From contig NC_063052.1 of the NCBI RefSeq assembly GCF_018812025.1, forward strand, positions 20,352,914 through 20,416,913: a stretch of 64,000 nt of DNA, read 5' to 3'. Within the stretch, counting starts at the first letter, position 1. Each line of letters opens with the position of its first letter. The position numbers and the translations under genes are program-made. This stretch comes from Megalobrama amblycephala. Its lineage: Eukaryota > Chordata > Actinopteri > Cypriniformes > Xenocyprididae. Shown piece after piece: positions 35,104 to 46,162 of this stretch. A model generated the notes under the pieces. It was given only the letters and a program-made list of their open reading frames with translations. It searched no databases and was not told the origin of the DNA.

Positions 35104-36181
35104 CACCTGTCGGGGGCGGTGCGCATTATGCAAATATCGCACGCCAATTCCATTGGCTTGTTTTAGTTTACACGAAGCTGATAGGGCTCTCTAAGCGATA
35201 TCCCAATTCGTCGGTCACTACTGACGTACGTCGAACGTGACCGACTGAAAGGGAACAACGTTATACTTGCATAGGTTAGTCAGGGTGCTTGGAGTTTCGG
35301 AGCGCTCGGTTTGATAGTTGCTTCTTCTTCCGGAGGTTGTTTCGGCGAAGTTTCAAACGAAGGTTTAACTGTTGTAATATGACCGGAAAATAAAGAAGAG
35401 AGTCCGTCTTGACGGCAGGAACTCGTGCAGAAAACTTGTGCCACCAAAAGACGCGTGTCATGGTGTTTTAAAGACAACAGACCAGAACGCCTTCTTGATA
35501 ACGTCCTCCAATGCTAGCGTTGCAATTTGGCAGGTTTCCACATTCCTTTGTCCTGTCTCCCGAATAAATTTATGGTATGTTGAATCAATGCATTTTCTTC
35601 ATAGTGTTATTAAACATTGAACGATGCATTTGACAGAAATGTAACGTACATCAGTGAATAGCTCTGATTCACAGCTTTACGGAGAAATCAAACTCGACAG
35701 GTGTCTCTCGTCATATAAAGAAGATACCCTTTACACTCTATTACTACAGTTTCACATGAAAACTAACCTACTACAGTCAATTCTACAATTCTACACTAGT
35801 AACACATACATGCAGCGAGCACTACAATGGCAGATACATTCATATTTGTAGGTATAATGTTTGTGCATACAGTCTCTATGTAGGGGAGCCGTGTGTGTGT
35901 GTGTGTCTGTGGGTGTGTGCGTGTATTTTCCTTTTATGACCGTTTGGAATTTGGACCTGGTCCCTAGAAACCCGATCCGTGGTGTTGCACCCCCTTTGAA
36001 GTCGCGGAGGAGAGGTTAGGGGACTTATCGAAACAGTCATAAAAAGAGTCTCGTGATCCATTAGTGTCTGCCGGGCCGGAATCGATGTAAGATTTACAAA
36101 CCGAAGGTCCGTGAATTGAGGCTTAAACACAGTTTATGGTGGGACCTGCTCATCCTTGAGACTGTGCAGACCCTACACTGA

Positions 36182-37905
36182 TGTATGGAGAGAACACAAT
36201 CTCCTTTCACGTCAGTATACATGGGTGAAGATTAGTAATAAGAAGGTTTCTGCTGCATGTTTGGATAGACTCTATGCGTCATGCAATATGAGGAATAGAG
36301 TTCTAAATTCAACTATTTTTCCCACTTCAATATCTGATCATAAATTTGTCACTATAGAGTGCACTTTATTAAAAAGAAAGCATAAAAGTCATTATTGGCA
36401 TTTTAATGCAAAAATATTAGAAGATAAATATTTTTGTGAGAATTTTAAGTTTTTTTGGGAGTCTAGGAAGAGTGAGAAGAATTTCTATGAAATTGCATTC
36501 AATGGTGGGAAATAGGGAAAGTACAAAATAAGAATTTTTGTCAACAATATTTATCACATTCTTCGTTTTGTATAAAAAAGTCATTGGAATGTTTTGAAAA
36601 AGAAATTATTGGTGTTGAGCAAAGTATGATTGCAAATGACTCTGTAAATCTTAAAGATCTGTGGACTGAAAAGACTAACGTGCTGAGCTCAATTTTAAAT
36701 GAAAGAGTGAAAGGAGCTCTTTTGAGGAGTCGGTTTTTAACAGTAAGAGATATGGACACTCCTACTTCTTTTTTTTCAACCTCGAACGTAAAAAGGACAA
36801 GAAAAATTGATGTACTGTTTAAAAGACTTTAATGGTCGAGACACTTCTGATCAAACAGATGCGTAAAATTGCAGTGGATTTTTACTCCAGTCTATATGCT
36901 TCTGAAAAATCAGATGAGCAATGTAGGAACAAACTGCTTTATGACCTTCCGGTTTTAACCTTAAAGGACAAAACATTTTTAGAGACTGAACTTACCTATG
37001 AAGAAGTCACGGCTGCTGTTATGGGACTCTCTGTAGGTCGTGCACCTGTAATAGATGGACTGTCTGCCGAATTCTATAAGGCTTTCTGGCCTGTTCTTGG
37101 ACATGATTACTTTGAAGTTCTCCAAAAAAAGTATTACTGAAAAAATCCTTCCTAAGAGCTTTTCAGTGTGCAGTTTTAACGCTGCTTCCGAAGAAGGGGG
37201 ATTTAACACTTATGAAGAACTGGAGACCTGTGGCAGTTTTGTGCTCAGATTACAAAATAATTTCAAAATGTTTGGCAAATAGATTAAATAATGTACTGTG
37301 TGTAGTCATACATAAAGATCAGTCTTACTGTATAAAAGATAGATCTATTGTAGATAATCTACATCTAGTAAGAGATTTATATGACTATGCTTTTGATAAT
37401 AAGATTGAAATGGGGTTTTTATCATTAGATCAAGAGAAGGCTTTTGATCGGGTGGATCACATTTTTCTCTTTGATGCTCTGAAGGCCTTTGGTTTTGGTG
37501 ATAATTTTATTTCAATGATAAGGTTATTGTACACTGAAGCCACAAGTATGATAAAAATGGCCGGTGGCCTAAGTATTCCTTTGAAAGTTCAGAGGGGAAT
37601 TAGACAGGGTTGTCCTCTTTCGGGCCAACTTTATAGTATAATTATTGAACCTTTGTTATGTAAACTAAGAAAAGAACTTACAGGTTTACAGTTCAATTTT
37701 TTAAACTCTCAGCAATCTATCAAATTATCTGCATATGCAGATGATGTTACAGTTTTAATCAGAGAAGATGACGATGTTGATGTAGTAAAGCATGCTCTAG
37801 AGTGTTATGGAAAGGCATCATCAGCCAAAGTTAACTGGTCCAAAAGTGATGCTGTGTGGTGTGGCCAAGTTGTTAAAAGACCAATACTTCCTGGTGGTTT
37901 ACAAT
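36182..37905 (+). pseudogene. Tx1-like LINE (copy 2) ORF2, endonuclease end and reverse transcriptase
   Basis: Resumes after the LTR with VWREHNLLSRQYTWVK, CLDRLYAS, and the endonuclease end TSISDHKFVTIE. A linker follows (36584-36830). RT: LSVGRAPVIDGLSAEFYKAFW, NWRPVAVLCSDYKIISKCLANRL, FLSLDQEKAFDRVDH (motif A), GIRQGCPLSGQLYSIIIEPL and KLSAYADDVTVLIRE (motif C, intact YADD). Several frameshifts separate the blocks (near 36515, 36830, 37140). It ends abruptly at SDAVWCGQ...LPGGLQ, where the minus-strand gypsy begins. Confidence 0.85.
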
Positions 37906-37906
37906 A

Positions 37907-38640
37907 GGTAAGGGCAGGTCTATCGGAACGTACAACCTCATAATCGAGCTCGCCCACTTGCCGTGTAACCACAAATGGTCCTTGCCACTTTGCAAGTAAT
38001 TTCGAGCTTGAAGTGGGAAGCAATACAAGTACTTTATCAATTGTAACAAATTCTCCATAGACAACCGCCCCAACGTGTGGAGTTTTGTTCTCAAGTCCAG
38101 CACATACTGAATTTCATTTTTGGCCTGAGATGGTCCGTCCTCCCAAGTCTCTCTTAGGATGTCTAATACCCCGTGGGGCTGGCGTCCAAAAAGAAGCTCG
38201 AAGGGGGAAAACCCCGTGGAGGCTTGCGGGACTTCTCGTACTGCAAATAACAGAGGTTTCAACCACTTATCCCAATTTTTGCCGTCCTCTTGAACGAATT
38301 TACGAATCATGGATTTAAGCGTGCGATTAAACCGTTCGACCAGCCCGTCCGTTTGTGGGTGAAAGACGCTGGTACGAACGTATTTAATGCCCAACAATTC
38401 GTAAAGTTCGCGTAACGTGCATGACATAAACGCCGTGCCTTGATCAGTGAGGATTTCTTTCGGAATCCCCACTCTGGAAATTAAACTAAACAGTGCATCC
38501 GCAACACTCTTAGCGGAAATGTTGCGGAGCGGCACTGCTTCAGGATATCGCGTTGCATAATCCACAATGACTAATGCAAAGCGATGCCCTCTAATGGCCC
38601 GATGAGGTCCATACCAATTCTTTCGAAGGGGACCTGCATT
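37907..38640 (-). pseudogene. Gypsy integrase core and C-terminus
   Basis: Reads FERIGMDLIGPL and VDYATRYPEAVPLRN (first Asp), PKEILTDQGTAFMS (second Asp), TSVFHPQTDGLVERFNRTLK (Glu), then STGFSPFELLFGRQPHGVLD. The catalytic Asp, Asp and Glu are all visible. The C-terminal part (STSSSKLLAKWQGPFVVTRQ, ELDYEVVRSDR) is in the next frame at 37905-38023, so a frameshift separates it. The 5' side is joined directly to protease sequence, so the N-terminal zinc finger is missing. Confidence 0.85.
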
Positions 38641-39060
38641 AATGGGAGGGGGCGCAACTGCGCTTTTGGGGTGGCCGGTGGGTTAAGTCATCGCGATCCG
38701 AAAGAATAAGTCTTCCAATTTCGCTCTGTTCCCCCGAAGCTGAACTCACTGGTCTCTGATCAGTCTCTCCCACCTGCACTCGCACCTCCTTATCCCGCGA
38801 TTTTTCCTCCCAAGAGGCATCCGAGCATAAGCACCCCAATAATTTATTAAATGCAGGCCAATTCATACCCAAAATTATCGGATGCCGGAGGTGCGGATTA
38901 ACTGCCACCTCCACACTATGCTTTTGACCCCTAAATTGAATAATGACGGGCACTAACGGATATCTCACCACATCCCCGTGCACACACCTCACCTTAACCA
39001 AGCGGCTTGCATCCAATGCCCTGGACGAAATCAGGCTTTGATGTACAGAGGTTTGGTTAC
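38640..39060 (-). pseudogene. Gypsy protease remnant
   Basis: LDASRLVKVRCVHGD, FRGQKHSVEVAVNPHLRHPIILGMNWPAFNKLL: the ILGMNW block is the usual retropepsin C-terminal motif of this group. The catalytic Asp-Ser/Thr-Gly is not intact: at about 39061 the expected motif is reduced by a small deletion that also breaks the frame with gag. Ends near 38690 where RT should follow. Confidence 0.7.
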
Positions 39061-40191
39061 ATCCACCAAAGCCTGATAGGTACCCCCCTTGATACTCACA
39101 AGTATTTGGTACCCGCCAGCTTGACCGGGGGCAGCCTGCGGGTCATCCGGGACCCGGATCAACGTCCCAACCTCCATCACTGGACACCTGTCCACAACGT
39201 GCTCCGGGTCCCCGCAACGCCAACAGGCCGGCCCAGACCTGCCCGCCGCTCTTGTGGCAGAGAGCGGGTTAAATGGTTGACGCGGAGAGAGGGGAGAAGC
39301 AGGAGCGGAGTCCAGCCCGGCAGCAGGGAGTCCCACCCCCCTGGGCGGGGCTCTCGTTCCATAGTATGGGCCCTGTTCAGTTCCACCCCGCCCCTGGGGC
39401 GGAACACGTGGCGGGCCGGGCAGACGAGACCTGGGTAGAGGGACAGGTTTAGAGAGAGAGGGGGAATTAGAAAAAGGAGAGAGAGAGGCAGATGGTAAGG
39501 GTTCGCCGACCCCTTGGCACGCCACCATGTGGTCCTCCGCCAGTTGGATGTCTGAGTCCAGCGGCGTGGGGCGGTGGCACTGGACCCACTCGGCGGCCTT
39601 CTTTGGGAGCCGAGTGATGAACTGCTCCAGTACCACGCGATCGATAACCAGGTCCACGTCGCTTCCCTCAGCCAGTATCCATTTGCGGCACGAGTCCCGG
39701 AGTTGTTGGGCCAGCCGGTCTCGCCCAGGTCCAGGGAGCGGAAGCGTTGACGGTGCTGCTCTGGGGTCCAGCCGACCCGCTGGACGATGGAGGTTCTCTA
39801 CTGGCAGCTGCTGCGCCGCCACCTGCGACTCCCCTGAGAGGAGCGGGACCAACCTCATGGACCACTGGTCCCGCGGCCAGCCACTCGCCTCGGCTGACCA
39901 CTTAAAAAGATCGAGGAAGGCCTCGGGGTCGTCGTATGGCCCCATTTTGTTCAGTGGCAGGTGGGTAGGCGCAGCCGGCTGCGCGATGGTCTCCTGGTGA
40001 ACCTCCCGGTCAATCCAGCTCCGGAACCTCTCGCGGTCCTCCTGCTGGGCCTGCACAATGGCTTGGAACCGCCGTTCTTGGTCGGTCCGCAGGTCCAGCA
40101 GGGCCTGGTGTTGCTCCTGATGCAGGACCGCGAGGGATGCGATGACTTCCGCAAATGGGTTGGAGGACGAAGATTGCATGGCAGTGGCCAC
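39031..40191 (-). pseudogene. Gypsy gag with SCAN-like capsid and zinc knuckle
   Basis: 386 codons. Coiled-coil-like N-terminus (HQEQHQALLDLRTDQERRFQ), then the capsid start KMGPYDDPEAFLDLFKWSAE and WPRDQWSMRLVPLLSGESQVAAQQL, which resembles the SCAN-domain-like capsid of this gypsy lineage in fish. Zinc knuckle CWRCGDPEHVVDRCP near residue 320. The capsid middle (about residues 135-195) shows a frame disturbance with Pro-rich filler. It ends GGTYQALVD at the broken protease. Confidence 0.8.
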
Positions 40192-40201
40192 CCAGCTTCC
40201 T

Positions 40202-40219
40202 TCCCGGGTTTCGGCACCA
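40202..40219 (-). other. Primer-binding site of the SCAN-type gypsy
   Basis: Minus strand TGGTGCCGAAACCCGGG directly after the LTR, one base away: begins TGG, complementary to the CCA end of a tRNA. The tRNA identity was not determined. Confidence 0.7.
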
Positions 40220-40220
40220 G

Positions 40221-40584
40221 TGTAGTAATGATAATGTTCTTAGGTGAAGGAAGGAAGGGGACAGGGTCGGCGTTCAACTGCTGACTGAGCTTTATTTCAG
40301 TAAACACAAATGTCAAACAAAAACTGTGCAACGCACAACAGCAAAACAAAATAATCCACAAAGGGCTTCACTCCAGCAGTGTTGTCGTGCACCAGCGGCT
40401 CAGTCAGCAGTTCCCCTCTCTCTCACCGACTCCTGCTTCTCGCGGCGTTTTAACCTGTCTCCGCGCCAATTATTGAAATGAGAAACAGGTGTTCGTGATT
40501 TACATTTAACCCGCTCACTCACCAAAGATCTCCCGATGCTCTCTCCCGCTGCAGACCTCGCTGAACCACGCCCCCCTCGCCACA
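40221..40584 (-). repeat. 5' LTR of the SCAN-type gypsy
   Basis: 364 bp, TG...CA on the minus strand, bounded by the primer-binding site inside and by AT-rich DNA outside. Contains direct-repeat-free GC-rich U3-like sequence. The partner LTR is absent. Confidence 0.75.
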
Positions 40585-40854
40585 AATACAGAATGAATAA
40601 AAAAAGAACATTTGTCAGGTAAAATGCATCATACCAATTACACAAACAATTAGAAGCCAATTCAGAAATAATACATAACATAAATTGCACAAAGATGACT
40701 CTAAGATTAAGAAATGCATACACAGTGGTGTGTGAGTATTTTTAATACACTCATCCATCACTGCATGGGGGTTTCTGGCTACATGATTTCTTGGTTTGGG
40801 CAAGGCATTGTCCTATGCCATTCCGTTGAGATCTTCTCTTCAGATTAGTGAGTT

Positions 40855-41091
40855 TTATTGTTTTATTGGAAGGTGTTTGATCTCAGTTTTTGTCTTAGCA
40901 GGAAAATTAAGCCTTACACCACTGGTAAAATTTTTAATAAAAAGGTACTAAATGATAAAGGTGATACGCCTTGGCGCAAAGTATTGGGTGTTGAAGAGAA
41001 TGTGAAACCTGAATGGAGGTCACTGTATAAGTCACTGTTTTCTAAAAGGGCAGATGATATGCAGTGGAGACTTCTTCACTTGCCATTGTGG
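40855..41091 (+). pseudogene. Tx1-like LINE (copy 2) ORF2 C-terminal fragment
   Basis: SLTPLVKFLIKRY in one frame and RKIKPYTTGKIFNKKVLNDKGDTPWRKV, EWRSLYKSLFSKRADDMQWRLLHLPLW in the other. The last block aligns with WRILHG in copy 1 near 18330. The about 300 residues that separate it from the RT in copy 1 are missing here. Ends at the TTAA insertion site (41092). Confidence 0.65.
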
Positions 41092-41095
41092 TTAA

Positions 41096-41988
41096 CCCTC
41101 TGTTGGTCTGCGGATTTTTGGGGCCCTGGAGAAGTTTTGACATGCCCTGACATTTCTGCTTTTTTCAGTTGTTCATAAACATATTAATGACACAAGTGTC
41201 ATTACACTGTATTCAGCACAAAATAGGCTACAATAATATGTGAGGAACATGTATGTACATGTTTGTGTTTTTGAAGGAATAACGTTTCTGCCTACTCGTT
41301 CATATAAAACAATAGAGAGATTTAAATTTTCTAAGACACTTTTTGTCAAGAAACACAGTATGCGTGGAGGCGTGAATCATCATGAATAATGCTGTAATTC
41401 ACACCTGAGAAGACAAAAGATCCGCATAAGGACCTGTAATGACCTGCATATTAATGAGCACTTTCAGTCAGGTAGGCTGTGAAAAAACCTTCTGTGAACA
41501 TGCTGATAACATGATTAATGTCCACTCTTGACGAAAAAAACAAACAAAAAAAAAAACATGATTTTTTATTATGATTTTATTTTATATCTTTTTTATTAGA
41601 TCTGTGCACAAGATCTATTATTAGATCTTGTGCATGCACATATTATTGCACATCATGTGAAGAAAATTTTGTATAGGCCTATTTTAAATTACAGTACCAG
41701 TCAAAAGATTGGATAGTCTTTTGAGCACAGATTTAATATACTTTTTTTGGCCTTATTTCAGTGACATACGTTTTTTGTTTTTTCAATAACCACGCATAAA
41801 TGTTATTCCTTCAAAAACACAAACATGTACATACATGTTCCTCACATATTATGGTAGCCTAGTTTGTGCTGAATACAGTGTAATGACACTTATGTCATTA
41901 ATATGTTTATGAACAACTGAAAAAAGCACAAATGTCAGGACATGTCAAAACTTCTCCAGGCCCCAAATCAGCCTCAGACTCCAGAGGG
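41096..41988. mobile_element. Hairpin MITE with TTAA duplication (CCCTCTG ends)
   Basis: CCCTCTGTTGGTCTG at 41096 and CAGACTCCAGAGGG inverted at 41988, flanked by TTAA (41092-41095 and 41989-41992). The arms 41096-41290 and 41805-41988 are inverted copies, for example AACATGTATGTACATG on both. No transposase. Core copy at 9237-9480. Confidence 0.85.
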
Positions 41989-41992
41989 TTAA

Positions 41993-42552
41993 ACTTAAAA
42001 GATCAGGCTACCTTTTGCTTATAATAATCATAATAAAATATTGTTACTGTTGGCCACAGGATAATATATTATCCAGAATTGGTAAAATACTTTAACCTCA
42101 ATTTTCTCGCTGGACGAATAATTGATGAAGTGTTAATTATTAATTCTGAATCATTTACAGTTGATATTGAATCATTTACAGTTGATTCAATTCTTATTCC
42201 CTGTAACGTAATTACCCCTGTTTATAATTAATTAAGCTAATAAATAAGTGAAACCCTACATAGATTAGTTTTTAGTCTCCAGGCAGGCACTGGTCAGGAT
42301 GGCGTAGTTGGTATTGACATCCCCATTATGTCATTGACATGGCACAGAACAAGAAACAATGTTACAATGGAAACCCAAATAAAACTCAGACTAAAAGTGA
42401 CAACCTTATGGTAAAGTGTTACCATCTTTACTGTCACTTTTGATCCATTTAAAATGTCTTTGCTATATAAAAGTTTTTTTTTTTTTAATTACTTACACAA
42501 AAAGTTTGAATAGTAGTCCATCATAGTTTCCATAAAAATGTTAAGGAGCGAA
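41993..42552. other. No recognised feature
   Basis: AT-rich, with a repeated AATCATTTACAGTTGAT motif near 42150-42190. No coding potential recognised. Confidence 0.5.
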
Positions 42553-42836
42553 AACATCTAGGGTTACATATGTAACCCCAGTTACCTGAGAAGGAAACAG
42601 AATGTTGCATCAGCTGCTGACGGTATGGCCCTTGGAGAACCCGGGGTCTGAGGCATGTGTACAAACATGCAATTCAATGGCCAACGTGGTGTGATGACAT
42701 TGCATATAAGCATGTAAGAAGGGCGAAGGAGAACACGTAATCAGATTCATATTGTCTAAAGCATGGCAGTGCGACCAGCGATCTCATTTTCTTCTCAGGA
42801 ACCTGGGATTACGTATGTAACCTTAGATGTTTCCTT
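42553..42836. mobile_element. DIRS terminal relic
   Basis: AACATCTAGGGTTACATATG at 42553 and its near complement (CGTATGTAACCTTAGATGTT) at 42807-42831 reproduce the left terminus plus internal complementary region layout of DIRS 1 (AACGTCTCGGTTACGTATG and its complement), and the sequence after the inner copy (TTTCCTTTTT) resembles GTTCCCTTTC. Spacing between the two parts is about 200 bp, as in the complete elements. No coding part follows. Confidence 0.7.
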
Positions 42837-43669
42837 TTTTTAATAGAACTTTTACAAGCATAACCTCACTTAATGTCCAAACCTGGAGGAGGTGACAGGG
42901 AAGATAGTATAACGACTGTTATTCAGTCATCTCAAATATCTGTCCAGCTCTACTTCTAAAACATTTCAAGGAGCCGAACAGCAGGCTTCTCATGCTTTAG
43001 TGAAGCAAGCTTACCTGACATTTCAGGGTAAGGAGTAGGTCCAACCTCAGTTTATACCGCCCCTGTCCTAAATAATAGCCACAAGTGCTAGGCTCAACCT
43101 CAACCCATTCCCTACTTTTATTCCCCTCTAAAAACAGCCCCTGCTCAATGACTCTTGAGACAGGGTCATCAAGGAGGACAGTTTTATCTGACTCCTTGAT
43201 CCCTGAAAATTTAACTTAAATGGGTCATGATTTGAGAAATCAACTTTTCCTTGAGCTTTTTATATATAAGAGGTCATTGTACTGTAATGAACAGCAGACA
43301 TGATTGCACCAGAGCTTTATAGAGAAGTTCACACATCAAAACAAGAATCCTTTTGTCTCACTGTGCTTAAGACAAAAGGGTGTGATGGAACCCTCAATGA
43401 CAGCTAAAGGACTATTGTAATCAGGACTGCCAAAGGTGGAGGGAAGGAAAGACGACATCAATGGCCCATTGATCACAGGATAATCTCATCACGAGTTGCC
43501 TTTGTTCACCTTAGCCCTCCATGCCTGAGACCAATGCGTAAACGATCATGGACTCTCAGGGCCACAAAACCGGTCCTGGCTAAAGCACAGTAAGAGCAAA
43601 TAAAGGCCTCGAGAGAAAGACAATTTCTAAACATATTAGCTTGAAATCACCAAAAATGGGCAGGAATAC
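42837..43669. other. No recognised feature
   Basis: No coding frame or repeat pairing found; contains ordinary mixed-composition sequence with several short direct motifs. Confidence 0.5.
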
Positions 43670-44948
43670 TGTAAGGAACATGTCCTATATGTCTTTTTAA
43701 TCATCCAGGAAACTGTGCACACACAGTGGAAACCACACCTGGAATAAAAACCAATGCAATCACACGACTTATCACAAATGTGATATCTCAAACAATTCAC
43801 AATTCAAGTTTGGACTCTGAGTTCAGAACACTGCCACAAGGACTTTGAGAAAGGTTTGGAAAAGAAATAAAGCATTTTCAAGGTTCTAAAGACACTGTCT
43901 TATTCAACACAGTTGAAATGCAACAAGTTCCACAGGATGGGAAGGTCAGACATGATGGGCGGACACCTGGAATGTTACGACCCAATCACATCACTACATC
44001 AGGAAAAGGCGGGGATTAGTAATCCCCTCCCCAACGGGAAGGAATAAAGGCTTTCCCAAGTGAACAAACACTTAATCTGTGTTTCTGACCTGATGAGGGA
44101 AGAACAACAGCATGACCAAGGTTAGACTCTTGCGAGTAACCCTTTCACCGCACGGATCTTCAAGTAGCCCAACTGCTTCAGCAAAGGTCTTTGGCTCCAG
44201 ACCTGCATAACTCAAGTACCTCCAACCTACAGAAGATCCAGCGGATCGACCACCGCCTGACCTACAGTTCTCTGGATTACACAAAGACCCCAGTCTCAAA
44301 CGTAAATAAAAGCTAACCAAACCTTTCCCAAAGGCCTTGGCATTAGGTTGTTGCTATATGAGATTGCTATGTGTGTAGAGACTTTATCTAGGGTCAGTGT
44401 GCACATACATCAGATCTGTTATCTGTATTCATTGTAGCTTATTTACTCTTTCATACCAGCATTTACAAAGACCACAACTGACTCCCCCATAATTACCCAT
44501 TCATTGCTTCGTCCAATCCTTTGCTCATCTACTTGGCATTCATTTTATTAACATGTTTGATTATTGATTCAATTTTCTTAGTAGTATTTAATAAGTGAGA
44601 TATTTTACTCTTGTCTATCTTCTTGTTAATAAATTCATTTTTATTGCAAACTGTGTCATTCTTGTGTTGATAATCAGAGGCTCTACAAGCTAGCCCGAAT
44701 CTCACTAAATCCTTCAGATTGGTTAGATGACAAACTTCCTCCAATTTATTGAATTCTAATTCAGTCAACAGTCTTCCATGATTGATCTTTATTGTGAAGG
44801 TGAGAGTCCTTGCCTGGTGCCTCTAAATATATGAAGGAATTATCTGACTCAATATTAATATTAATACAAAATATTAATATTAATATTTAAGACCATAAAT
44901 AACTAAATTTGTGGTGCCCTTGTGTGAGGCTTATCCAAAATCATTACA
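43670..44948 (+). mobile_element. Possible solo LTR (TGTAAGG...CATTACA)
   Basis: TG...CA bounded segment of about 1.28 kb flanked by ATAC and GTAC, a 4-bp duplication with one mismatch. AATAAA occurs near 44306 and again near 44626. Interpretation rests only on ends and length. Confidence 0.35.
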
Positions 44949-44974
44949 GTACTATAAGAATATCCTATAAGTTC

Positions 44975-45292
44975 TGTTCGTATATACGGGAAGAAGGAGG
45001 CGGGAACCGGCGAACATTCAACGTAACTTTAATATAAAATAAACAAAGAACAAAACGAAAGTAATGCCGGCAGACCCTCGCGGATGTCTGCCGGTCACAC
45101 AAACATAATAAAACATAAAGTCCAGGCCTGGTCCTCTCTCGTCCTTCACGGTCGTCGCTCCTCCTTTTATGCTCCCAGAGCTCCTCTGTGAGAGACTCAA
45201 GGCCGGCGCGCCTCCCAGGTGATGCTCGTTATCACTTGCGTCACCGGCCTCGCGCCGTTCCCTCACGGCTCTCGCCCGCCCTGGTCGCCACA
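44975..45292 (-). mobile_element. Probable gypsy solo LTR
   Basis: Minus strand starts TGTGGCGACCAGGG (at 45292) and ends CCCGTATATACGAACA (44975). GC-rich promoter-like first half, TTTATG-type polyadenylation-region second half, AT-rich flanks. It resembles the LTR start at 40584 (TGTGGCGAGG). No clear target duplication. Confidence 0.55.
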
Positions 45293-46160
45293 GTGTTAGT
45301 CCAATAAAAGCTTTTATTGACACCAGGCCCATCGAACATCCTGGAATGTGCCTATCATAAATAGGTGAAATGCTGCCTTCGCAGAAGAAATCAATGCCTA
45401 CATAATTGCAATGTTAGCCCCGCCCACTGGCGTATTAATGAGACGAGGAGGAGAGAAGAGCGATACAGGACAAAAATAACATTACCTTTCAAAGGATCCT
45501 AATGCTAGGAATATGGTTATTTATTTTCAACAATATGAATGTCTCAGTTGAGCTTTATTTATTGTTTTCAAGATTTCACTGTGGATTCTTTGGCAAATCA
45601 ATCACACTTCAGTGCAGGCTTTGCAAAACAGACTTTTACGATAGACTTTTACTTTTTATGAACTCGACACTAATGCAACAACATGTAACTAACTGTGTTA
45701 ATTCTAATGCCTGATCTGATATGTAATGATTCATGTACAGTCAGATGTTCTTTGTCTGTGTCAGTAAATCAAACCAGTGACTAAATGGTCAACTTCACGT
45801 TGTTTCTCTTAGTAGGATGAAAATAATCTGTTATTTAAACGGTGATTAAATTATATAAAGAAAGCAATCCTGAGCACCACTAAAGTCCTGAGCACCACTA
45901 AACATAACTAAGTCCTGAACTCTTGGACAAAGACACCAGAATCAGGGCCTGTGAAATTGACAAACTGACATGGTCCAAGGAGAACTTATATACTCTTACC
46001 TGCTGCAAAAAGAACCACAACAGGAGAGACATCTCACTCCCCCACATGTGATCAGCAGAACAGCCTCCCTCAACCAAACACAAAGATACAAAAGGGGGAG
46101 GAAAAGCTCTCTGCTTAACACCTCAGCAGCCAGTTTCCTGAACACCTCTGCAATGATCAG
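45293..46160. other. No recognised feature
   Basis: No secure coding frame; sequence leads into the L2 relic at about 46163. Confidence 0.45.
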
Positions 46161-46162
46161 AA

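Larger units (their letters stand above)
28931..35256 (-). mobile_element. DIRS-type tyrosine-recombinase retrotransposon 1, near complete
   Basis: Minus-strand gag (34736-33228), RT/RNase H (32884-31175) and tyrosine recombinase (31230-29935). The inverted terminal repeats are 28978-29149 and 35061-35232, both 172 bp and nearly perfect. The internal complementary region is 29204-29312. No target duplication: the outer ends abut AAC on each side, and a single GTT lies at the junction in the internal region. Inserted in the solo LTR at 28389-36177. A probable frameshift at the end of the RT/RNase H frame is the main visible lesion. Confidence 0.93.
28389..36177 (-). mobile_element. Inverted solo LTR, TGTAG/CTACA family (copy C), split by a DIRS element
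   Basis: Starts TGTAGCGATGTACAG and ends GACCCTACA, flanked by CTGA (28385-28388 and 36178-36181). Removing it joins the LINE frame as NLNLSD-VWREHNLL. The left part is the complement of 26590-26960. The right part (35257-36177) is a diverged complement of the front of copies A and B, for example GCCGGGCCGGAATCGATG against CGGCTCCGGCCGG. About 1.46 kb without the inserted DIRS. Confidence 0.85.
37907..40584 (-). mobile_element. Internally deleted Ty3/gypsy element with SCAN-like gag
   Basis: Only one LTR remains: the 5' LTR at 40221-40584 (minus strand reading TGTGGCGAGG...ATTACTACA), followed one base later by a primer-binding site. Gag, a broken protease and integrase follow toward 37907. 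RT, RNase H and the integrase zinc finger are missing between about 38690 and 38640, and the 3' LTR is gone at the junction with the LINE. Non-autonomous and dead. Confidence 0.85.

Noticed and set aside
44072..44320. 82-codon minus-strand frame
   Set aside because: Inside a probable LTR; no family resemblance and no conserved neighbours.
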